Assembly: GCA_902500825.1 (NCBI GenBank)
Contig: CABVRX010000010.1
Coordinates: forward strand, 1 to 64,000
DNA length: 64,000 nt
Direction: 5' to 3'
Source: an uncultured Nitrospira sp.
GTDB lineage: Bacteria; Nitrospirota; Nitrospiria; Nitrospirales; Nitrospiraceae
Shown: positions 1 through 9,673 of the stretch, piece by piece
Layout of the letters: each line of letters starts with the position of its first letter
Position numbering within the stretch: position 1 is the stretch's first letter
Translations under genes and position numbers: made by a program
The notes under the pieces: model-generated
Database searches by the model: none
What the model was told of the DNA's origin: nothing
The model's input: only the letters and a program-made list of their open reading frames with translations

Positions 1-120
1 TGCAGGAAGCATTGAATTTCCAGCATGGCGGGGTCTAGTTCGTAGGGAAGGGTCAACCAACATCAGCAGCACTGAATTTCCAACCCCTCGCCGTCTAGTT
101 TCTGGGGAGGGCTCAACTAT
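1..120. repeat. Two 60-bp imperfect tandem repeats, possible IS21-type element end
   Basis: Bases 1-60 and 61-120 align without gaps as two units of exactly 60 bp. Both share TGAATTTCCA near position 13 of the unit, GTCTAGTT near position 33 and a GGG-rich block followed by TCAAC near the end. A partial third unit (GCTGCTGAATTC) starts near 122. Several spaced copies of a terminal motif are typical of IS21-family element ends. No transposase is visible because the window starts here, so the assignment is an inference; a simple degenerate tandem repeat is the alternative. Confidence 0.45.
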
Positions 121-505
121 CGCTGCTGCTGAATTCTGGATATTTCGAAATGTCTCGTTTGCGAGGGAACTTACATCGAGACTTTTATGGAGACCATAGA
201 CGTATTTAGTCTTTGCATTCAAAAGATCAACCACTCAAATTTCGGGAGCGGTTCATCAGAAGAAAACAATGTAACGGAGATCTGTGAGGGAGACGCCTCC
301 CTCCTTACGAGCAGGAGGTCGCGGCATGAGCGGCGTGGGTGGGCACCTCAGATCATGTTTCTTACAACTCCCCCTTCTCCCTGCGCCACAGCACGTCGCT
401 GACTCGAATCAGGCAGCCCGCCTGATCAGGGTAAGAATATGAAATTCCGATGAAATTACTCAAAACCTTTTCCTCCTAACTTCATTGAACAACCCATGCC
501 CATCG
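121..505. other. Intergenic stretch with no supported gene
   Basis: This stretch follows the tandem repeat and precedes the 3' end of the minus-strand deacetylase-like gene. A plus-strand open frame at 187-402 has no ribosome binding site, no recognisable domain and an unnatural composition. No tRNA fold, strong terminator or promoter is evident. Confidence 0.5.
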
Positions 506-1474
506 TCAACTGGTCCCACGAGTATTGACGATCTTGTGCCACATCCATCGACCTTCAAGAACACTCCGTTCCTTCTGAGTAATGACGTGATGGCCTCTCG
601 TGCGCTGAATGTAATCCAGCAGAGTGTTGACCGGGACGAACCACCCGTTCATTTTGCTCAGACGTTCCATGAGCACCTTAAAGCGCCCATTTATTCTCCT
701 CTTTTCCTGAAAACCGGAGGCGAAATGTGTATACATGATGCAGGCTCCGCCTTCCCTCGCTAACCTGTCCTGGCTTTCCTCACTTAGCGTTGTATTGAAC
801 AAGTTGATGTTCGCGCCCTCTGAAGAGGCGAACCAGTAGTTAACCAATGGACGAGCAGGATCATAATAAGGCATCACTGGACAAGCCTTGAGCGTATTAA
901 TGTCCCCAAACACAAAATTCCTGACGTACTTGATTTTCTCTCGGCAGAGATCACCCCAGAACAACGCGCTTCCTTCAATGTGGCCCTCAGACACCGTGAG
1001 CCTTCGGTTCATCCTCAGAGTCAATATTTTATAGAGAAGCCGGCGAACGCCAGAAACGCGTGCACTTCCCCAATAGATGTTTTCGTGACAACCGGTGTGA
1101 TTCGCCATCGAGTAGGGATCATGGCCAAACAGCCGCCGAAACGTCTCCAATCCACAAGCAGTCCGCTCCCGCATCGATGTGCGACTCGTAGCGTTGTGGT
1201 ACCCGATTTCGAATCCCTGTCCTTGCAGATTCAGGGCTAACTGAAGATACCGTTCGTCCTCACATGTGTTTGCCTTCTTGCTATCTCCTTGGATGGGCCA
1301 GATCGCTTTCGTCGTGCGGAAGCCAAGATCATGGAGAAAAGGATACACAACATCAAAATTTTCAACCGTGTCCATATCAGGGTCATCGAAGATTGTGAAG
1401 GCGAAATCTTTTCCGTCTGGCCAGTTAATACCCGGGATCATTGATTTACCTTTTCGCCCATTCACTTTAGTCAT
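506..1474 (-). CDS. Polysaccharide deacetylase-like (NodB-fold) protein
   Basis: The 322-residue product resembles metal-dependent polysaccharide deacetylases and DUF-type relatives. It has an early acidic pair in FTIFDDPD (Asp30-Asp31), where NodB enzymes carry their catalytic Asp-Asp, then His93 in GYHNATS and His126/His130 in ANHTGCH as candidate metal ligands. There is no signal peptide, so it may act on a cytoplasmic or lipid-linked sugar. It is the last gene of a minus-strand set with a DegT aminotransferase and an oxidoreductase-acyltransferase fusion, which fits surface-glycan tailoring. The start is uncertain: ATG at 1474, or ATG at 1438 (MIPGIN) which has a better-spaced AAAAGG. Confidence 0.7.
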   Translation of the reverse strand: MTKVNGRKGKSMIPGINWPDGKDFAFTIFDDPDMDTVENFDVVYPFLHDLGFRTTKAIWPIQGDSKKANTCEDERYLQLALNLQGQGFEIGYHNATSRTSMRERTACGLETFRRLFGHDPYSMANHTGCHENIYWGSARVSGVRRLLYKILTLRMNRRLTVSEGHIEGSALFWGDLCREKIKYVRNFVFGDINTLKACPVMPYYDPARPLVNYWFASSEGANINLFNTTLSEESQDRLAREGGACIMYTHFASGFQEKRRINGRFKVLMERLSKMNGWFVPVNTLLDYIQRTRGHHVITQKERSVLEGRWMWHKIVNTRGTS

Positions 1475-1550
1475 TCCCTTATTGAGGAAGGTGCTTACAC
1501 CTACAATCCGTAGCGGAAGGGTGTTCTCTGAAACAGAGTCTTCTGAGCCA

Positions 1551-2687
1551 CTATCTGTAGAACGCTGCGATTGCCTCTACAACCCCAGTCTGTTGTTCTA
1601 TAGTCAGTTCTGGATAAATAGGAATTGCGACAGTCTCCTTGGCTGCACGCTCTGACTCAGGGAAGTCTCCTTCCCGGTAACCTAAGTAGAGAAAACACTC
1701 TTGGAGATGGAATGGGACTGGATAGTATATTTCCGCGCCTATTCCTTTCTCCTTCAAATAGGTCATAAGGGCATCTCGCTGCTCCACCCTAAGCACAAAC
1801 TGGTTATAAATGTGATAGTGCTTAGCACCAGATTCGCGGTATACAGGCTCCGGCAATTTCACTTTTCCATTCTGGACGAGGCCGCTCTGTTTGAACAGAG
1901 TTTCATACCGGGTGGCATTCTCCTGTCGTCGCCTGGTCCACCCATCGAGATAATTGAGTTTCACGTTCAAAACCGCCGCCTGAATCGTATCGAGACGGAA
2001 ATTCCCTCCAATCCGCTTGTGATGGTACTTCGGCTTGCTCCCATGGACTCGCAGAACCCGCATCCGCTCTGCGAGCTCAGCATCATTCGTCACGGCCATC
2101 CCACCATCACCTAAACATCCGAGATTTTTGCTCGGGAAAAATGACAGGCAACCGATAGTCCCAATGCTGCAAGCTCGCCGCCCGTCACGGTATTCCGAGC
2201 CAATGGCTTGAGCTGCATCCTCGATGACGCCCAGGTTGTGCCGCTTGGCGACATCCATAATCGGGGTCATGTCGGCGCATTGTCCGTAGAGGTGGACCGG
2301 AATAATCGCCTTGCTTTTGGCCGTTAGCGCCGACTTAATTTTGCAGGGATCCAGGTTATAAGTTTCAGGATCGATGTCTACAAGCACCGGCTTGGCACCC
2401 AGTCGCACGACTGCCCCGGCAGTTGCAAAGAATGAATAGGGCGTCGTGAGGACCTCATCGCCGGAACCAATACCGAGAGCCATGAGAGCGACCAGAAGGG
2501 CGTCGGTCCCAGAACTCACGCCGATACCGTACTTGACCTGACAATAAGCGGCCACCCGTTCCTCCAACTTGCCCACATCCGGGCCGAGAATAAATGCCTG
2601 ACTCCGGAAAGTCTGCTCCAGCGCCGCCATGATTTCCTGGTGGAGCGGCTCATGATGTGCTTTCAAATCAAGTAATGGAACCCCCAT
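1551..2687 (-). CDS. DegT/DnrJ/EryC1-family sugar-nucleotide aminotransferase
   Basis: This is a PLP-dependent aminotransferase that would put an amino group on a keto-sugar nucleotide. With the start at MGVPLLDL the protein is 378 residues, normal for the family. The Schiff-base lysine is Lys187 in [14 protein letters not shown], and [10 protein letters not shown] (Asp157) contacts the PLP pyridine ring. The chosen ATG follows AAAGGAGAT; an upstream in-frame start at 2750 would run into the neighbouring gene. It lies just downstream of the Gfo/Idh-acyltransferase fusion, matching the dehydrogenation, transamination, acetylation order of WbpB/WbpE/WbpD (WlbA/C/B) pathways. The exact sugar product is an inference. 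Confidence 0.88.
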   Translation of the reverse strand: MGVPLLDLKAHHEPLHQEIMAALEQTFRSQAFILGPDVGKLEERVAAYCQVKYGIGVSSGTDALLVALMALGIGSGDEVLTTPYSFFATAGAVVRLGAKPVLVDIDPETYNLDPCKIKSALTAKSKAIIPVHLYGQCADMTPIMDVAKRHNLGVIEDAAQAIGSEYRDGRRACSIGTIGCLSFFPSKNLGCLGDGGMAVTNDAELAERMRVLRVHGSKPKYHHKRIGGNFRLDTIQAAVLNVKLNYLDGWTRRRQENATRYETLFKQSGLVQNGKVKLPEPVYRESGAKHYHIYNQFVLRVEQRDALMTYLKEKGIGAEIYYPVPFHLQECFLYLGYREGDFPESERAAKETVAIPIYPELTIEQQTGVVEAIAAFYR

Positions 2688-2701
2688 GAAAATCTCCTTT
2701 C

Positions 2702-4300
2702 CTAGACCACCATCATCCCCGTATGTTCGGCCCGATACTGTTGCCCGCAAGCATGACAGGCGGCATTCTCGCCCTTGACCTGGAGCTTAACCCCACACAA
2801 ACACATCCAACCTGTAACTCGGCCTGGATTGCCGACTACAAGCGCATGATCCGGCACATCCTTGGTCACGACCGTTCCTGCACCGATGAACGCATATCGC
2901 CCGATCGCAATACCACATAGTATCGTTGAATTAGCTCCTAGTGTGGCTCCTCGTTTTACAAGCGTTTGCTTGAGCTCCTTCATACGAGGGATTTCGCTCC
3001 GGGGATTAAACACATTTGTAAACACCATTGAGGGGCCACAGAAGACATGGTCTTCGAGCGTCACACCTTCATAGACTGATACATTGTTCTGGATCTTAAC
3101 TCCATTGCCGACTGTGACATTAGGACCGACGACGACATTCTGGCCGATCTTGCAGTTCTTCCCGATACGCGATCCTTTGAGAATATGGGACGTGTGCCAA
3201 ATACTGGTTCCCTCGCCGATTTCCACGCCTTCGTCGACGAAGGCAGATTCATGAGCAAACCACTTATGAGCGGATTTCCGAACTGTCGCCCTGCCCTCAC
3301 TGCTATGCTTTTCCTCTAGAGCCTCTTGGCATCGTTGCAACACAGAAAGTACCCGCAAACCCTCCTCCCCATCAGTTCGCGGACGGCGACGGCTCCGCAC
3401 AGACTCTAAAAAATGCTCACATTCCTGTCTAAGAGGCTCCTCGGTTCCGACGTCGACGGATTGAGCTTCGGCGCGATTCGCGATAGGGGTCTGCCCCTTC
3501 CATTGGATCGAATGCGGGTACAGGAGCAATTTGTCCTTCTTCTCCAAGTCGTCAAACACCGCCATTTTTTGATCGCCGACCACAATCAGTTTTTGTTCCT
3601 TAAACGGATGGAGCCATGAGACAAAAATATGTGCCTTGACGCCGCTGGGAAACGCAAGCAGCGTCACAGTGGTGTCGGCAATCCTCTCGTGCAAGTAATT
3701 CCCCCCTTGTGCAATAACCGAGTGAGGGGTTTCACCAAGCAGACCAAGAGTCACCGAGATGTCATGTGGCGCAAAACTCCAGAGGATATTTTCCTCACGA
3801 CGAATCTTCCCGAGGTTAAGACGGTTTGAGTAGATATACTGAATGCGCCCAAGTTCGCCTCTGTCAATGAGCTCTTTGAGCTTCAAGACCGCAGGATGGT
3901 ACCAGAGCAGGTGACCGACCATCAGGATACGGCCGTTTTCTCGCGCCAAGGCTACCAATTTTTCTCCTTGCTCAACGGCCAGACACAACGGTTTTTCAAC
4001 GAAGACGTCCTTGCCCGCCAACAAAGCCTCGCGAACCATGGCTCCATGTGTTTCGGCCGGAGTAGAGATCGCCACCGCTTGAATGGATTTATCCCTCAGA
4101 ACTTCGGCATAGGAAGTGAGCATCCGACATTGGGGATATTGCTTGCCTAAAGCTTGAAGCATGTCGGCGTTGCTATCGCATACAGCCGATAGAGCGCCAA
4201 TGCCGGCAAAGTTGCGTACCAGATTCTTGCCCCAATATCCCGACCCGATTACGGCAACCCTTATCTCAGACTGTTCTCGATTGCCAAATGCATCAACCAT
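2702..4300 (-). CDS. Gfo/Idh/MocA oxidoreductase fused to left-handed beta-helix N-acyltransferase
   Basis: A 532-residue two-domain protein. The N-terminal part (about 12-340) has a Rossmann NAD(P) motif in [12 protein letters not shown] and the EKP motif of Gfo/Idh/MocA dehydrogenases (VFVEKPL). From about 360 to 495 hexapeptide repeats of the [14 protein letters not shown] type build a left-handed beta-helix as in WbpD/WlbB acetyltransferases. The tail has a CxC...CxxC pattern (CLCG and CHACG) that could bind zinc. WbpB-like and WbpD-like steps are usually separate proteins, so the fusion would join the 3-oxidation and N-acetylation steps around the downstream DegT aminotransferase. The start ATG follows GGAGGAGGAAAG. 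Substrate specificity is inferred. Confidence 0.88.
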   Translation of the reverse strand: MVDAFGNREQSEIRVAVIGSGYWGKNLVRNFAGIGALSAVCDSNADMLQALGKQYPQCRMLTSYAEVLRDKSIQAVAISTPAETHGAMVREALLAGKDVFVEKPLCLAVEQGEKLVALARENGRILMVGHLLWYHPAVLKLKELIDRGELGRIQYIYSNRLNLGKIRREENILWSFAPHDISVTLGLLGETPHSVIAQGGNYLHERIADTTVTLLAFPSGVKAHIFVSWLHPFKEQKLIVVGDQKMAVFDDLEKKDKLLLYPHSIQWKGQTPIANRAEAQSVDVGTEEPLRQECEHFLESVRSRRRPRTDGEEGLRVLSVLQRCQEALEEKHSSEGRATVRKSAHKWFAHESAFVDEGVEIGEGTSIWHTSHILKGSRIGKNCKIGQNVVVGPNVTVGNGVKIQNNVSVYEGVTLEDHVFCGPSMVFTNVFNPRSEIPRMKELKQTLVKRGATLGANSTILCGIAIGRYAFIGAGTVVTKDVPDHALVVGNPGRVTGWMCLCGVKLQVKGENAACHACGQQYRAEHTGMMVV

Positions 4301-4827
4301 GATACCTTTCCTCCTCCAGGTTCAATCTTGGACAGTGAGACCGATAGTCCTCTTCCTAGCAACAGGCGCTGAACAGACTCCCCTCACCTTTTACAGACTA
4401 CCGTTACTCAAAAACTCGGTATCCTTACAGAGGAAATACATTCCCCGGACTCTACCTAGAGACCTCGCTGCCCCAAATCGGTGCAGAGCAGTTGCTGTAC
4501 GCAAAGGGAAAGGTCGCGAAGCGGGCCTGCCGGCCCCACACCCAGAGGTTGTATGCTAGAACACAGTGACGCTCTGCTGGTCTCAGCATCTAGCCGTCAA
4601 CACAATACCACTTCAGTTAGACCGGCCTGAGACATCAAGTACGCTAATGGAAAACAGAACCAGAGGGCTCGGCAACAAGAGCCACTCTTTTTCTTCTATC
4701 ACAAGAACCTACGACTTCTCCAGAAGTTCGCCGATTCTCGCTCATACGCAAATTCCTCGCGACAGCAAGAGAGCAACAACCATCACAGATGATGCTCTTC
4801 GGAGTCTAAACACCAGCGCGTAGCATG
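4301..4827. other. 527-bp intergenic region upstream of the sugar-modification genes
   Basis: It separates the start of the minus-strand oxidoreductase-acyltransferase gene from the end of the minus-strand GT2 gene, so it should hold the promoter of the former. Open frames here (for example plus strand 4161-4559 and 4566-4823) have no ribosome binding site or domain. I could not identify a convincing -35/-10 or -24/-12 promoter or a strong hairpin. Confidence 0.5.
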
Positions 4828-5925
4828 TTAGGTGCCGGGCTCAGAACATGCCCCCTTATTGCCATGTACACCCTGCATCCTAGGATCAACACCTCTGATA
4901 AAGCCATGCAGGACCCCCCACGCATACGCGACGTGTAGAATCGCAGCAGCAACGGGAAAGCGGATGGCAACTCGCCAGTCGGCGTTACCCTTCTGCGCCA
5001 CACCGGCAATCAGTAATGCCACCCCGTAAAGAACCGGCAGCACACCTGCCATGAGCTTCCACCACCCCGGCAATAACAACCCCACGATCACACTTGCCGC
5101 CATAAGTGACATGAAGAGTGGCGGCACAATCTGACGGAATGAAGCCGGAACCCGATGCTTCCTTAACACGGCGACCCGCCAATAGCCGTACTCAAAATAT
5201 TGGCAGAACAGCGACCTGACTGTTTCTCTCACAAAGTACGTGGCGCGCGCACGGGGAGAGAGAAACACTTTTCCCCCTTGCTTTGTGAAACGATAATTGA
5301 GCTCATCATCCTGATTGCGTACCAGCATTTCATCGTAGAGCCCGATCTGTTCAAAGACTTCTTTTCGAAACACCGGGAAGCAGGCCCCCTCGGCATACCC
5401 TTCAAAATCGGGGTGCCGATGTCTGGCATTACCTATCCCGACAGGATGGGACATCGCAGCAGCAACGGCCTGACCGAAGAGGCTTTTGCCGACACTGATA
5501 ATGGGCCCGCCGACACATCCCACCTCTGGATGTTCATCGAGCAAAGCCGTGCACACCCGTAAATAGTCGGACGCGTAATCACTGTGTGCGCCCAAAATTG
5601 CGATATATCTGCCACGTGCTTCACGGATGCCCGCATTCATCGCGCAAGGCGTGACGCGGAGAGGGTTGTCAACAAGACGCAGTTCAGAATGTTCTTTGGA
5701 GAGGTTTTGCAAGACCTCACGCGTGCCATCGTCTGAGAGTCCATCAACGACGATAACTTCGATTCCCCCCTGAGGGCGCTCTTGGCCCAAGATTGATCGC
5801 ACACAAGTCTCAATATGACGACGCTCATTACGACAGGGGATGATCGCGGAAAGCAGCGGTCTCTCCAGACCAGCAGCCGTGAACGCTTGATTCATATGGA
5901 AAAACCCGTGAGGGCGCATCTGCAT
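4828..5925 (-). CDS. GT2 glycosyltransferase with C-terminal membrane segments (ExoA-like)
   Basis: The 365-residue protein starts with a family 2 glycosyltransferase domain: SAIIPCRNERRHIETCVRSI (about 27-46), VIVVDGLSDDGTREVL and NAGIREARGRYIAIL are typical nucleotide-sugar-binding segments. The C-terminal third has hydrophobic segments (about 265-310 and 335-355) that anchor it to the inner membrane. The arrangement and the segment around GAHSDYASDYL recall the succinoglycan enzyme ExoA. It would add a sugar to a lipid-linked glycan on the cytoplasmic face. ATG at 5895 (MNQAF) is an alternative start; neither candidate has a clear Shine-Dalgarno. Confidence 0.82.
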   Translation of the reverse strand: MQMRPHGFFHMNQAFTAAGLERPLLSAIIPCRNERRHIETCVRSILGQERPQGGIEVIVVDGLSDDGTREVLQNLSKEHSELRLVDNPLRVTPCAMNAGIREARGRYIAILGAHSDYASDYLRVCTALLDEHPEVGCVGGPIISVGKSLFGQAVAAAMSHPVGIGNARHRHPDFEGYAEGACFPVFRKEVFEQIGLYDEMLVRNQDDELNYRFTKQGGKVFLSPRARATYFVRETVRSLFCQYFEYGYWRVAVLRKHRVPASFRQIVPPLFMSLMAASVIVGLLLPGWWKLMAGVLPVLYGVALLIAGVAQKGNADWRVAIRFPVAAAILHVAYAWGVLHGFIRGVDPRMQGVHGNKGACSEPGT

Positions 5926-6380
5926 TGGGATGCGATTGCGATCGGCTTAGTTCCAGCGATGCTCCACCTTTAGTCGAACGACGCAAAATCAGATCAAGAA
6001 CACTCCGCGCTGCTCAGAATACCATATGAGTCGACTCAAGCCCAGCGCTTCTCGCCGACTGAGTAAGCTCAAAAACGCATACTCATAGCAGTCTGCTCCT
6101 AGACCTGGAGGCATTGAGAAGTAGATGGCCTGGTTGAAGATTCCGTCACTCACTTCTCACTTTCAATCAACGCTGTAGTGACTCGTTCATGCGCGACAAC
6201 GAACCATCTAACACTCCATGCAAGAGTGAACAACACCAGGACGTTGGTCGTCCGATTGCGATGAGAACCTCATCAGACCAGAATGGCCCCTCCCTCTCCC
6301 TGTATACTGGCACATACTATTGTACGGTTCAGAATATGACATCTCAGCTTTTCATGCCAATATAATCAATGCCTTAATAA
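5926..6380. other. Intergenic region between divergent GT2 and beta-helix genes
   Basis: About 455 bp with no supported gene. It should hold the promoter of the minus-strand GT2 gene and the upstream activator sites for the sigma-54-type promoter that follows at 6381. A second TGGCAC at 6308-6313 has its downstream TTG displaced by one base, so it does not fit a -24/-12 element well. Confidence 0.45.
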
Positions 6381-6397
6381 TTGGCACGGCATATGCT
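6381..6397 (+). promoter_or_regulatory. Sigma-54-type -24/-12 promoter
   Basis: TTGGCACGGCATATGCT matches the RpoN consensus YTGGCACGNNNNTTGCW at nearly every fixed base. The GG at 6383-6384 and GC at 6395-6396 are exactly 12 bases apart, as required. The expected transcription start near 6408 leaves about 53 bases of leader before the beta-helix gene. Exosortase/PEP-CTERM systems often use a PrsK/PrsR-type sigma-54 regulator, so the placement is biologically plausible. Confidence 0.72.
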
Positions 6398-6460
6398 TGG
6401 TGACTCGACCTACGTTCTACTAGTTGAGACTCACAAGTATTTTTGCTGGAGGAACTCATA

Positions 6461-7699
6461 ATGACGAACCGTTTGATCAGGTCCCCACACTCCGTGTTGC
6501 TCTCGTTCTCTGGAGTCTGTGCTTTGCTCATTCTCTTTGGGACAGTTACGGCACAGGGCGCCACTTACTATGTGGCAACGACGGGCAGCGATTCCAACCC
6601 AGGCACATCAGACCGACCATGGCGCAATCCTCAAAGATGCACAACCTCGCCCATCAAAGCTGGCGATACCTGCATCGTGCGTTCTGGTACCTACACTGAT
6701 ACGGACGGAAACGGGGCTGTCGTATGGGTCTACAACAGAACAACGACACCTTCCGGTACAGCCTCAGGACCGATTACCATCAAGAGCGAGAAGCCTCTCG
6801 GAGCTGTGATCGCCGTATCCAGTCGCAATGGTTTAAACACGGGATTTTATGTCGACAAGCCTTACTACGTTATCGAAGGGTTTAATATTTCCGGAGGAAG
6901 CAACAGCGGCTCCTCAGCCACTTATCACGGAATTTATCTCACCTCATCCGCAGACGGGGCGGTTGTCCGAGCAAACTCCATCCACCACATCGGTCGGGCA
7001 GTATGCTCAAATTCCGATAACGGATTTCCCGGTGTATTTGTTAAAGGCACCTCTAGCGTATTGATTGAGCGTAACCGCATCTATAGCATCGGAAGACGAC
7101 GAAACGGGGAAAGCGGGTGCTCGACAACCAGGTACCAGCATGATCATGGGATCTATGTCACCGGCGCCTCAAATGTCACGGTGCGACGGAACGTTATCTA
7201 CGATTCGAATCGTGGTTATCCTATCCATGTTTACCGCGGAACAACATCGAATCTTAACATTTATCACAACACACTCTCCGGTAAGAGCCCAACCGGGAAA
7301 CCAACGGGACATATCCTATTAGCCTCAACAATTAGGACCGCAAACATTAAAAATAATATCTCGACTGATGCCAAGTCTGGGATGGTCGTTATCACTGGGT
7401 TGACGGCTTCCGGAGTGAGCATCAACTACAATATGAGCAATACCATTACCAATGCCAAAGGGGGGAGCTACTCAGGAGTGCAATTTTCGAACAATTTCGA
7501 CCGCATAAGCACTCTTGGCTTTGTCAGTAATTCAACAAACGACTTTCGGCTTGTGTCTGGAAGCCCTGCAATCAACCGCGGCACAACGTCTGGAGTTCCA
7601 CCAGTCAGTGATGGAGCTCCGGACATTTCAGCCTATGAGTACGCTGTGCAAAATAATATATCATCTCCCCTGACTCCTACAGGTCTGCGTGCTCTTTAA
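6461..7699 (+). CDS. Secreted right-handed parallel beta-helix protein (pectate-lyase-like fold)
   Basis: A 412-residue exported protein. A signal peptide (LLSFSGVCALLILFGTV, cleavage near AQG-ATYY) is followed by YYVATTGSDSNPGTSDRPW, the usual entry to DUF1565/pectate-lyase-like helices, and by repeated strand turns such as NVTVRRNVIYDSNRG and NLNIYHNTLSG. Such proteins act as polysaccharide lyases, epimerases or adhesins; no catalytic residues can be assigned. The ATG follows GGAGG with 8-base spacing, so I prefer it to an in-frame start 18 bases upstream. A sigma-54-like promoter and the EPS neighbourhood suggest a role in remodelling or binding the secreted glycan. Confidence 0.8.
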   Translation: MTNRLIRSPHSVLLSFSGVCALLILFGTVTAQGATYYVATTGSDSNPGTSDRPWRNPQRCTTSPIKAGDTCIVRSGTYTDTDGNGAVVWVYNRTTTPSGTASGPITIKSEKPLGAVIAVSSRNGLNTGFYVDKPYYVIEGFNISGGSNSGSSATYHGIYLTSSADGAVVRANSIHHIGRAVCSNSDNGFPGVFVKGTSSVLIERNRIYSIGRRRNGESGCSTTRYQHDHGIYVTGASNVTVRRNVIYDSNRGYPIHVYRGTTSNLNIYHNTLSGKSPTGKPTGHILLASTIRTANIKNNISTDAKSGMVVITGLTASGVSINYNMSNTITNAKGGSYSGVQFSNNFDRISTLGFVSNSTNDFRLVSGSPAINRGTTSGVPPVSDGAPDISAYEYAVQNNISSPLTPTGLRAL

Positions 7700-7778
7700 A
7701 ATATGGAAATGTGGAGGTACCGCTTGACGAAGAAACTTACAGGGAGCTTCATCTATAGGAAATAGATGGGGGCTTAGG

Positions 7779-7874
7779 GAAGGTCTGATTAATTCGAAGC
7801 TCCGGGAAAGAATCAATCAGATTCACTGCGTTTTGCGCGCTGGCTGATAGAAATCAGGAATTATTCAGATCTTC
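7779..7874. repeat. Short inverted-repeat element (possible MITE)
   Basis: The 18 bases at 7779-7796 (GAAGGTCTGATTAATTCG) match the reverse complement of 7857-7874 (GAAGATCTGAATAATTCC) at 15 positions. The ends enclose about 60 bp with no coding potential. Such termini resemble those of small non-autonomous elements mobilised by an IS5-like transposase, but no transposase or target-site duplication was established. A transcribed hairpin is the other reading. Confidence 0.4.
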
Positions 7875-7897
7875 TTTAGGTTGAAAAACTTCACATG

Positions 7898-7929
7898 ACA
7901 AAGGCCCGCCTCATCAGGCGGGCCTTTGT
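7898..7929. terminator. Bidirectional intrinsic terminator
   Basis: A perfect 14-bp GC-rich stem (ACAAAGGCCCGCCT at 7898-7911 pairing with 7916-7929) closes a four-base loop CATC. It lies between the convergent beta-helix and Hsp20 genes and can serve both. The flanking T-runs are short but part of the stem (CCTTTGT in each direction). Confidence 0.8.
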
Positions 7930-7954
7930 TCGAAGAAACCTATTTCAAAAAAAC

Positions 7955-8404
7955 TTACGCCACCTTCACTTCAATAGATTTCGGCTTCGCCTTTTCCGAC
8001 TTCGGCAGATGGAGATTGAGCACTCCATCTTTAAATTCTGCTTTCACTTTCTCCTCCTCGATCACTTCGGGCAAGGAGAAAGTCCGGACAAAGCTACCGT
8101 AGGATCGCTCAATCCGGTGAAACTTTTTTCCTTTTTCCTCCTTCTCATGCTTCCGCTCTCCCCGAATGGTGAGCACACTATCTTCGAGCGTGACCTTCAC
8201 ATCCTCCTTCTTCACATCCGGAATCTCGGCCTTGATCTGATACTCCCCTTCGGTCTCGCTGATATCGACCGAAGGTGTCCAGTCAGCCACGATCATGGTC
8301 TCTTTGCCGTCGGTTCGCGCCGCAGCCGGACGCGCAAACATTCGGTTCAACCGCTCTGAAACTTCTTCTAATTCCCGAAATGGATCCCATCGTACGAGTG
8401 TCAT
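7955..8404 (-). CDS. Hsp20-family small heat-shock protein
   Basis: The 149-residue protein has the classic bacterial sHSP layout: an N-terminal WDPFRELEEVSERLNRMF segment, an alpha-crystallin domain (about 42-135) with VDISETEGEYQIKAEIPDVK, and near its end the conserved A-x-x-x-x-G-V-L motif in AEFKDGVLNLHLPK. It would hold unfolding proteins as an ATP-independent chaperone. AAGGAGGTCTCA precedes the ATG. The gene stands alone, upstream of the shared terminator; no CIRCE or ROSE-like element was recognised in the short leader. Confidence 0.95.
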   Translation of the reverse strand: MTLVRWDPFRELEEVSERLNRMFARPAAARTDGKETMIVADWTPSVDISETEGEYQIKAEIPDVKKEDVKVTLEDSVLTIRGERKHEKEEKGKKFHRIERSYGSFVRTFSLPEVIEEEKVKAEFKDGVLNLHLPKSEKAKPKSIEVKVA

Positions 8405-8539
8405 TGAGACCTCCTTCGTGTCGTTCCTTTGTAATTATCCGGTTGGCTTTATTGGCGCGCCGATTTACCTGTCTGAGACTGAGATAAATCGGTCGTTGGG
8501 GAAGTCAAGGGCTTGGGAAGATCTTGGGAAATACAGGGA

Positions 8540-9673
8540 TTAGCGTTGATCGATGGGCACATAGGGGCGATTATGCTCGCCGGAGTAGATCTGGTCTGGT
8601 CTGAACAGTTTATTTTCGCGCAACTGCTCCAGCCAATGGGCCAACCATCCTGACACGCGGGCCATTGCAAACAGTGGAGTGAAGAGATCGACATCGACGC
8701 CCATCTTGTCATAAATAATTCCCGAGTAGAAATCGACATTGGGATAGATGCCCTTGCCGTTCAGCGTTGCTCCGGCCGCTGCCTCCACTTCCAGTGCAAC
8801 CTCATACAACGGCGAACTTCCACACTCTTTGAACAAGCGCCGACAGAGCTCTTGAAGCACTGTGGCACGAGGATCTTTGACCTTGTAGACGCGGTGGCCG
8901 AATCCCATCAGTTTTTTCTTGTTCCGCAAGGCATGCTCAACATGCAGCCGGGCTTTATCAGGAGTTCCGATCTCTCGGAGCATCACCACCACTTCTTCAT
9001 TTGCGCCGCCGTGCAGCGGACCTTTGAGCGCGCCGATCGACGAAGCCACGACCGTATAGGGATCAGCGAGGGTTGACGCCGTGACCAAGCCTGTGAACGT
9101 GGAAGCATTCATGGTGTGTTCGGCATGGAGAATCAGGCAATCGTCGAAGATTTCACCCCACACCGGCGGCGCCACAGACTCCGTCAGCATGTAGAAAAAG
9201 TTTTCACTGAACTCGAGATCGTCGCGCGGTACGATCGGATCATCACCGTGGCGAAGCCTCGCCCAGGCCGCCACGATCGTCGGCAACTTCGCGACGAGGC
9301 GTACCGTGCTCCAGTAGTTGTTCTCGACGTCTTTCACGTTCCGGCCTGGATAAAACATGCCTAGGGCCGCCACGGCTGCCTGAAGCGCATCCATGGGATG
9401 CCCCGACTCAGGGAGGCATTTCAGCAAATCAATGATGCGGAACTTGATGCGCCGATGATGGGTGACGTCCGTCGTCCACTGTTGAAATTCCCTTGGCGAT
9501 GGAAGATGCCCGAAAAGAAGGAGATACGCCGTTTCCAGGTACGACGATTCCGAACAGAGTGTTTCAACTCGAACTCCGCGATATTCCAAAATGCCGCGTT
9601 GTCCATCGACATCGCTGATCGATGAGGTGGCGGCAGGGACCCCGGCTAATCCCGGCATGAAATCATGCGGCAT
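8540..9673 (-). CDS. gltA: Citrate synthase (type II, citrate/2-methylcitrate synthase family)
   Basis: The 377-residue protein condenses acetyl-CoA with oxaloacetate. It has the short type II length and the key segments: LILHAEHTMNAST with the substrate-binding His, PLHGGANEEVVVML, and MGFGHRVYKVKDPRA with the oxaloacetate-binding His-Arg. Start at MPHDFMPGLAGV, with no longer in-frame candidate of merit. It stands between Hsp20 and a divergent secreted protein and appears to be a single-gene unit. A methylcitrate synthase role cannot be excluded from sequence alone, but no prp genes are nearby. Confidence 0.93.
   Translation of the reverse strand: MPHDFMPGLAGVPAATSSISDVDGQRGILEYRGVRVETLCSESSYLETAYLLLFGHLPSPREFQQWTTDVTHHRRIKFRIIDLLKCLPESGHPMDALQAAVAALGMFYPGRNVKDVENNYWSTVRLVAKLPTIVAAWARLRHGDDPIVPRDDLEFSENFFYMLTESVAPPVWGEIFDDCLILHAEHTMNASTFTGLVTASTLADPYTVVASSIGALKGPLHGGANEEVVVMLREIGTPDKARLHVEHALRNKKKLMGFGHRVYKVKDPRATVLQELCRRLFKECGSSPLYEVALEVEAAAGATLNGKGIYPNVDFYSGIIYDKMGVDVDLFTPLFAMARVSGWLAHWLEQLRENKLFRPDQIYSGEHNRPYVPIDQR

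Noticed and set aside
376-435. Possible tRNA-like segment
   Set aside because: GACTCGAATCAGGCAG loosely resembles a T-arm but no acceptor, anticodon or D stems can be formed.
6308-6323. Second sigma-54-like element
   Set aside because: TGGCAC is present but the downstream TTG is one base too far, breaking the required spacing.
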